Part shown: positions 63,705 through 64,000 of the stretch, one piece after another
Layout of the letters: every line of letters starts with the position of its first letter
Numbering within the stretch: position 1 is the stretch's first letter
Assembly: GCF_000931935.2 (NCBI RefSeq)
Contig: NZ_AZAC01000011.1
Location: forward strand, 310,001 to 374,000
From: Dethiosulfatarculus sandiegensis
GTDB lineage: Bacteria; Desulfobacterota; Desulfarculia; Desulfarculales; Desulfarculaceae
Reading direction: 5' to 3'
DNA: 64,000 nucleotides
Notes under the pieces: model-generated
What the model saw: only the letters and a program-made list of their open reading frames with translations
The model's database searches: none
What the model was told of the DNA's origin: nothing
Translations under genes and position numbers: made by a program

Positions 63705-64000
63705 ATTGCATTTCTTTCCATTTGCACCCATAGGGAATACAAAATCCAGGTTCAACCTGGCCAATGAAGCAGCCAAGGACCGAACACATTCAGGCTGAGG
63801 TCTTTAATTTGCACTCTTTCTGGGCAAAAAAACCAACAGACTTTCCGCAGGAAAAAACAGCCCCCACCCCCGCGGTTCGAGTAGACAGTCTCCGAGTACA
63901 TCACCAGGCCTGTTTGGCTTTTAAGCCGCAGATCCCTTACTTTGCCTTAAAAGGGGTTATCCCCCTTGAAATAAAAACAAAACCAGTGAATTAGCATAAC
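63705..64000. other. Region upstream of the FyuA-like receptor, to the window edge
   Basis: No gene is supported. It should contain the receptor promoter. No cobalamin-type aptamer or clear 21-bp tandem operator was seen here, unlike the other two FyuA-like loci. Confidence 0.4.

Noticed and set aside
63705-64000. Cobalamin riboswitch upstream of the last receptor
   Set aside because: None of the conserved aptamer blocks (GCCACTG, GGGAAGGC, AGACCTGCC) occurs on either strand here.

Overview
The window looks like part of a Gram-negative, strictly anaerobic Desulfobacterota (deltaproteobacterial) chromosome. This rests on an operon for class II benzoyl-CoA reductase (tungsten/selenium enzyme of anaerobic aromatic degradation) with two in-frame UGA selenocysteine codons, four TonB-dependent outer-membrane receptors, and heterodisulfide-reductase-type proteins. 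A Desulfarculaceae-like host is my guess only. No rRNA, tRNA, CRISPR array, phage or insertion sequence was seen.

Layout. 1-7.2 kb: bamB-bamC-bamD-bamE-bamF (minus strand, bamF cut by the window edge), with a sigma70-like promoter about 350 bp upstream of bamB. 7.9-12.3 kb: secreted or periplasmic proteins (papain-like cysteine peptidase, metzincin metallopeptidase, a phospholipase-C-like protein with five 66-residue repeats) and an iron-sulfur flavoprotein. 12.5-20.5 kb: AraC regulator, TonB receptor, two ABC half-transporters and an MFS permease in the order of Yersinia ybtA/fyuA/ybtP/ybtQ/ybtX, with a 21-bp direct-repeat operator but no biosynthetic genes. 20.5-28.3 kb: a remnant of an M20 hydrolase, then a peptide-type ABC transporter operon ending in an amidohydrolase. 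29-33.5 kb: XRE-cupin regulator, TonB receptor, flavin-binding protein and exported FmdE-like protein. 33.6-44.3 kb: a second peptide-type ABC transporter with DUF1177 and AroM proteins, divergent from an Lrp/AsnC regulator, a DUF917 protein and an M20 amidohydrolase.

44.6-50.8 kb: a cobalamin riboswitch with an intrinsic terminator placed in front of an AraC-family regulator gene, followed by a RhtX/FptX-like MFS permease, a FyuA-like TonB receptor and a SAM methyltransferase; another 21-bp direct repeat lies between regulator and permease. 50.9-59.1 kb: a TRAP transporter with an amidohydrolase, next to a two-component system whose sensor carries a solute-binding domain; the TRAP binding-protein gene has a one-base frameshift. 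59.4-64 kb: TonB receptor (one-base frameshift), DUF4198 protein, flavodoxin and MarR regulator.

How it fits together. The region joins one central catabolic enzyme (benzoyl-CoA reduction) to an accessory stretch devoted to capture of scarce nutrients: four outer-membrane receptor systems for metal chelates or corrinoids, and three solute transporters each linked to amide- or peptide-bond hydrolases. The most unusual element is the inferred cascade cobalamin riboswitch -> AraC regulator -> 21-bp repeat operator -> permease/receptor/methyltransferase. The next is the divergent DUF1177-AroM-Opp / Lrp-DUF917-M20 locus, whose substrate I cannot name.
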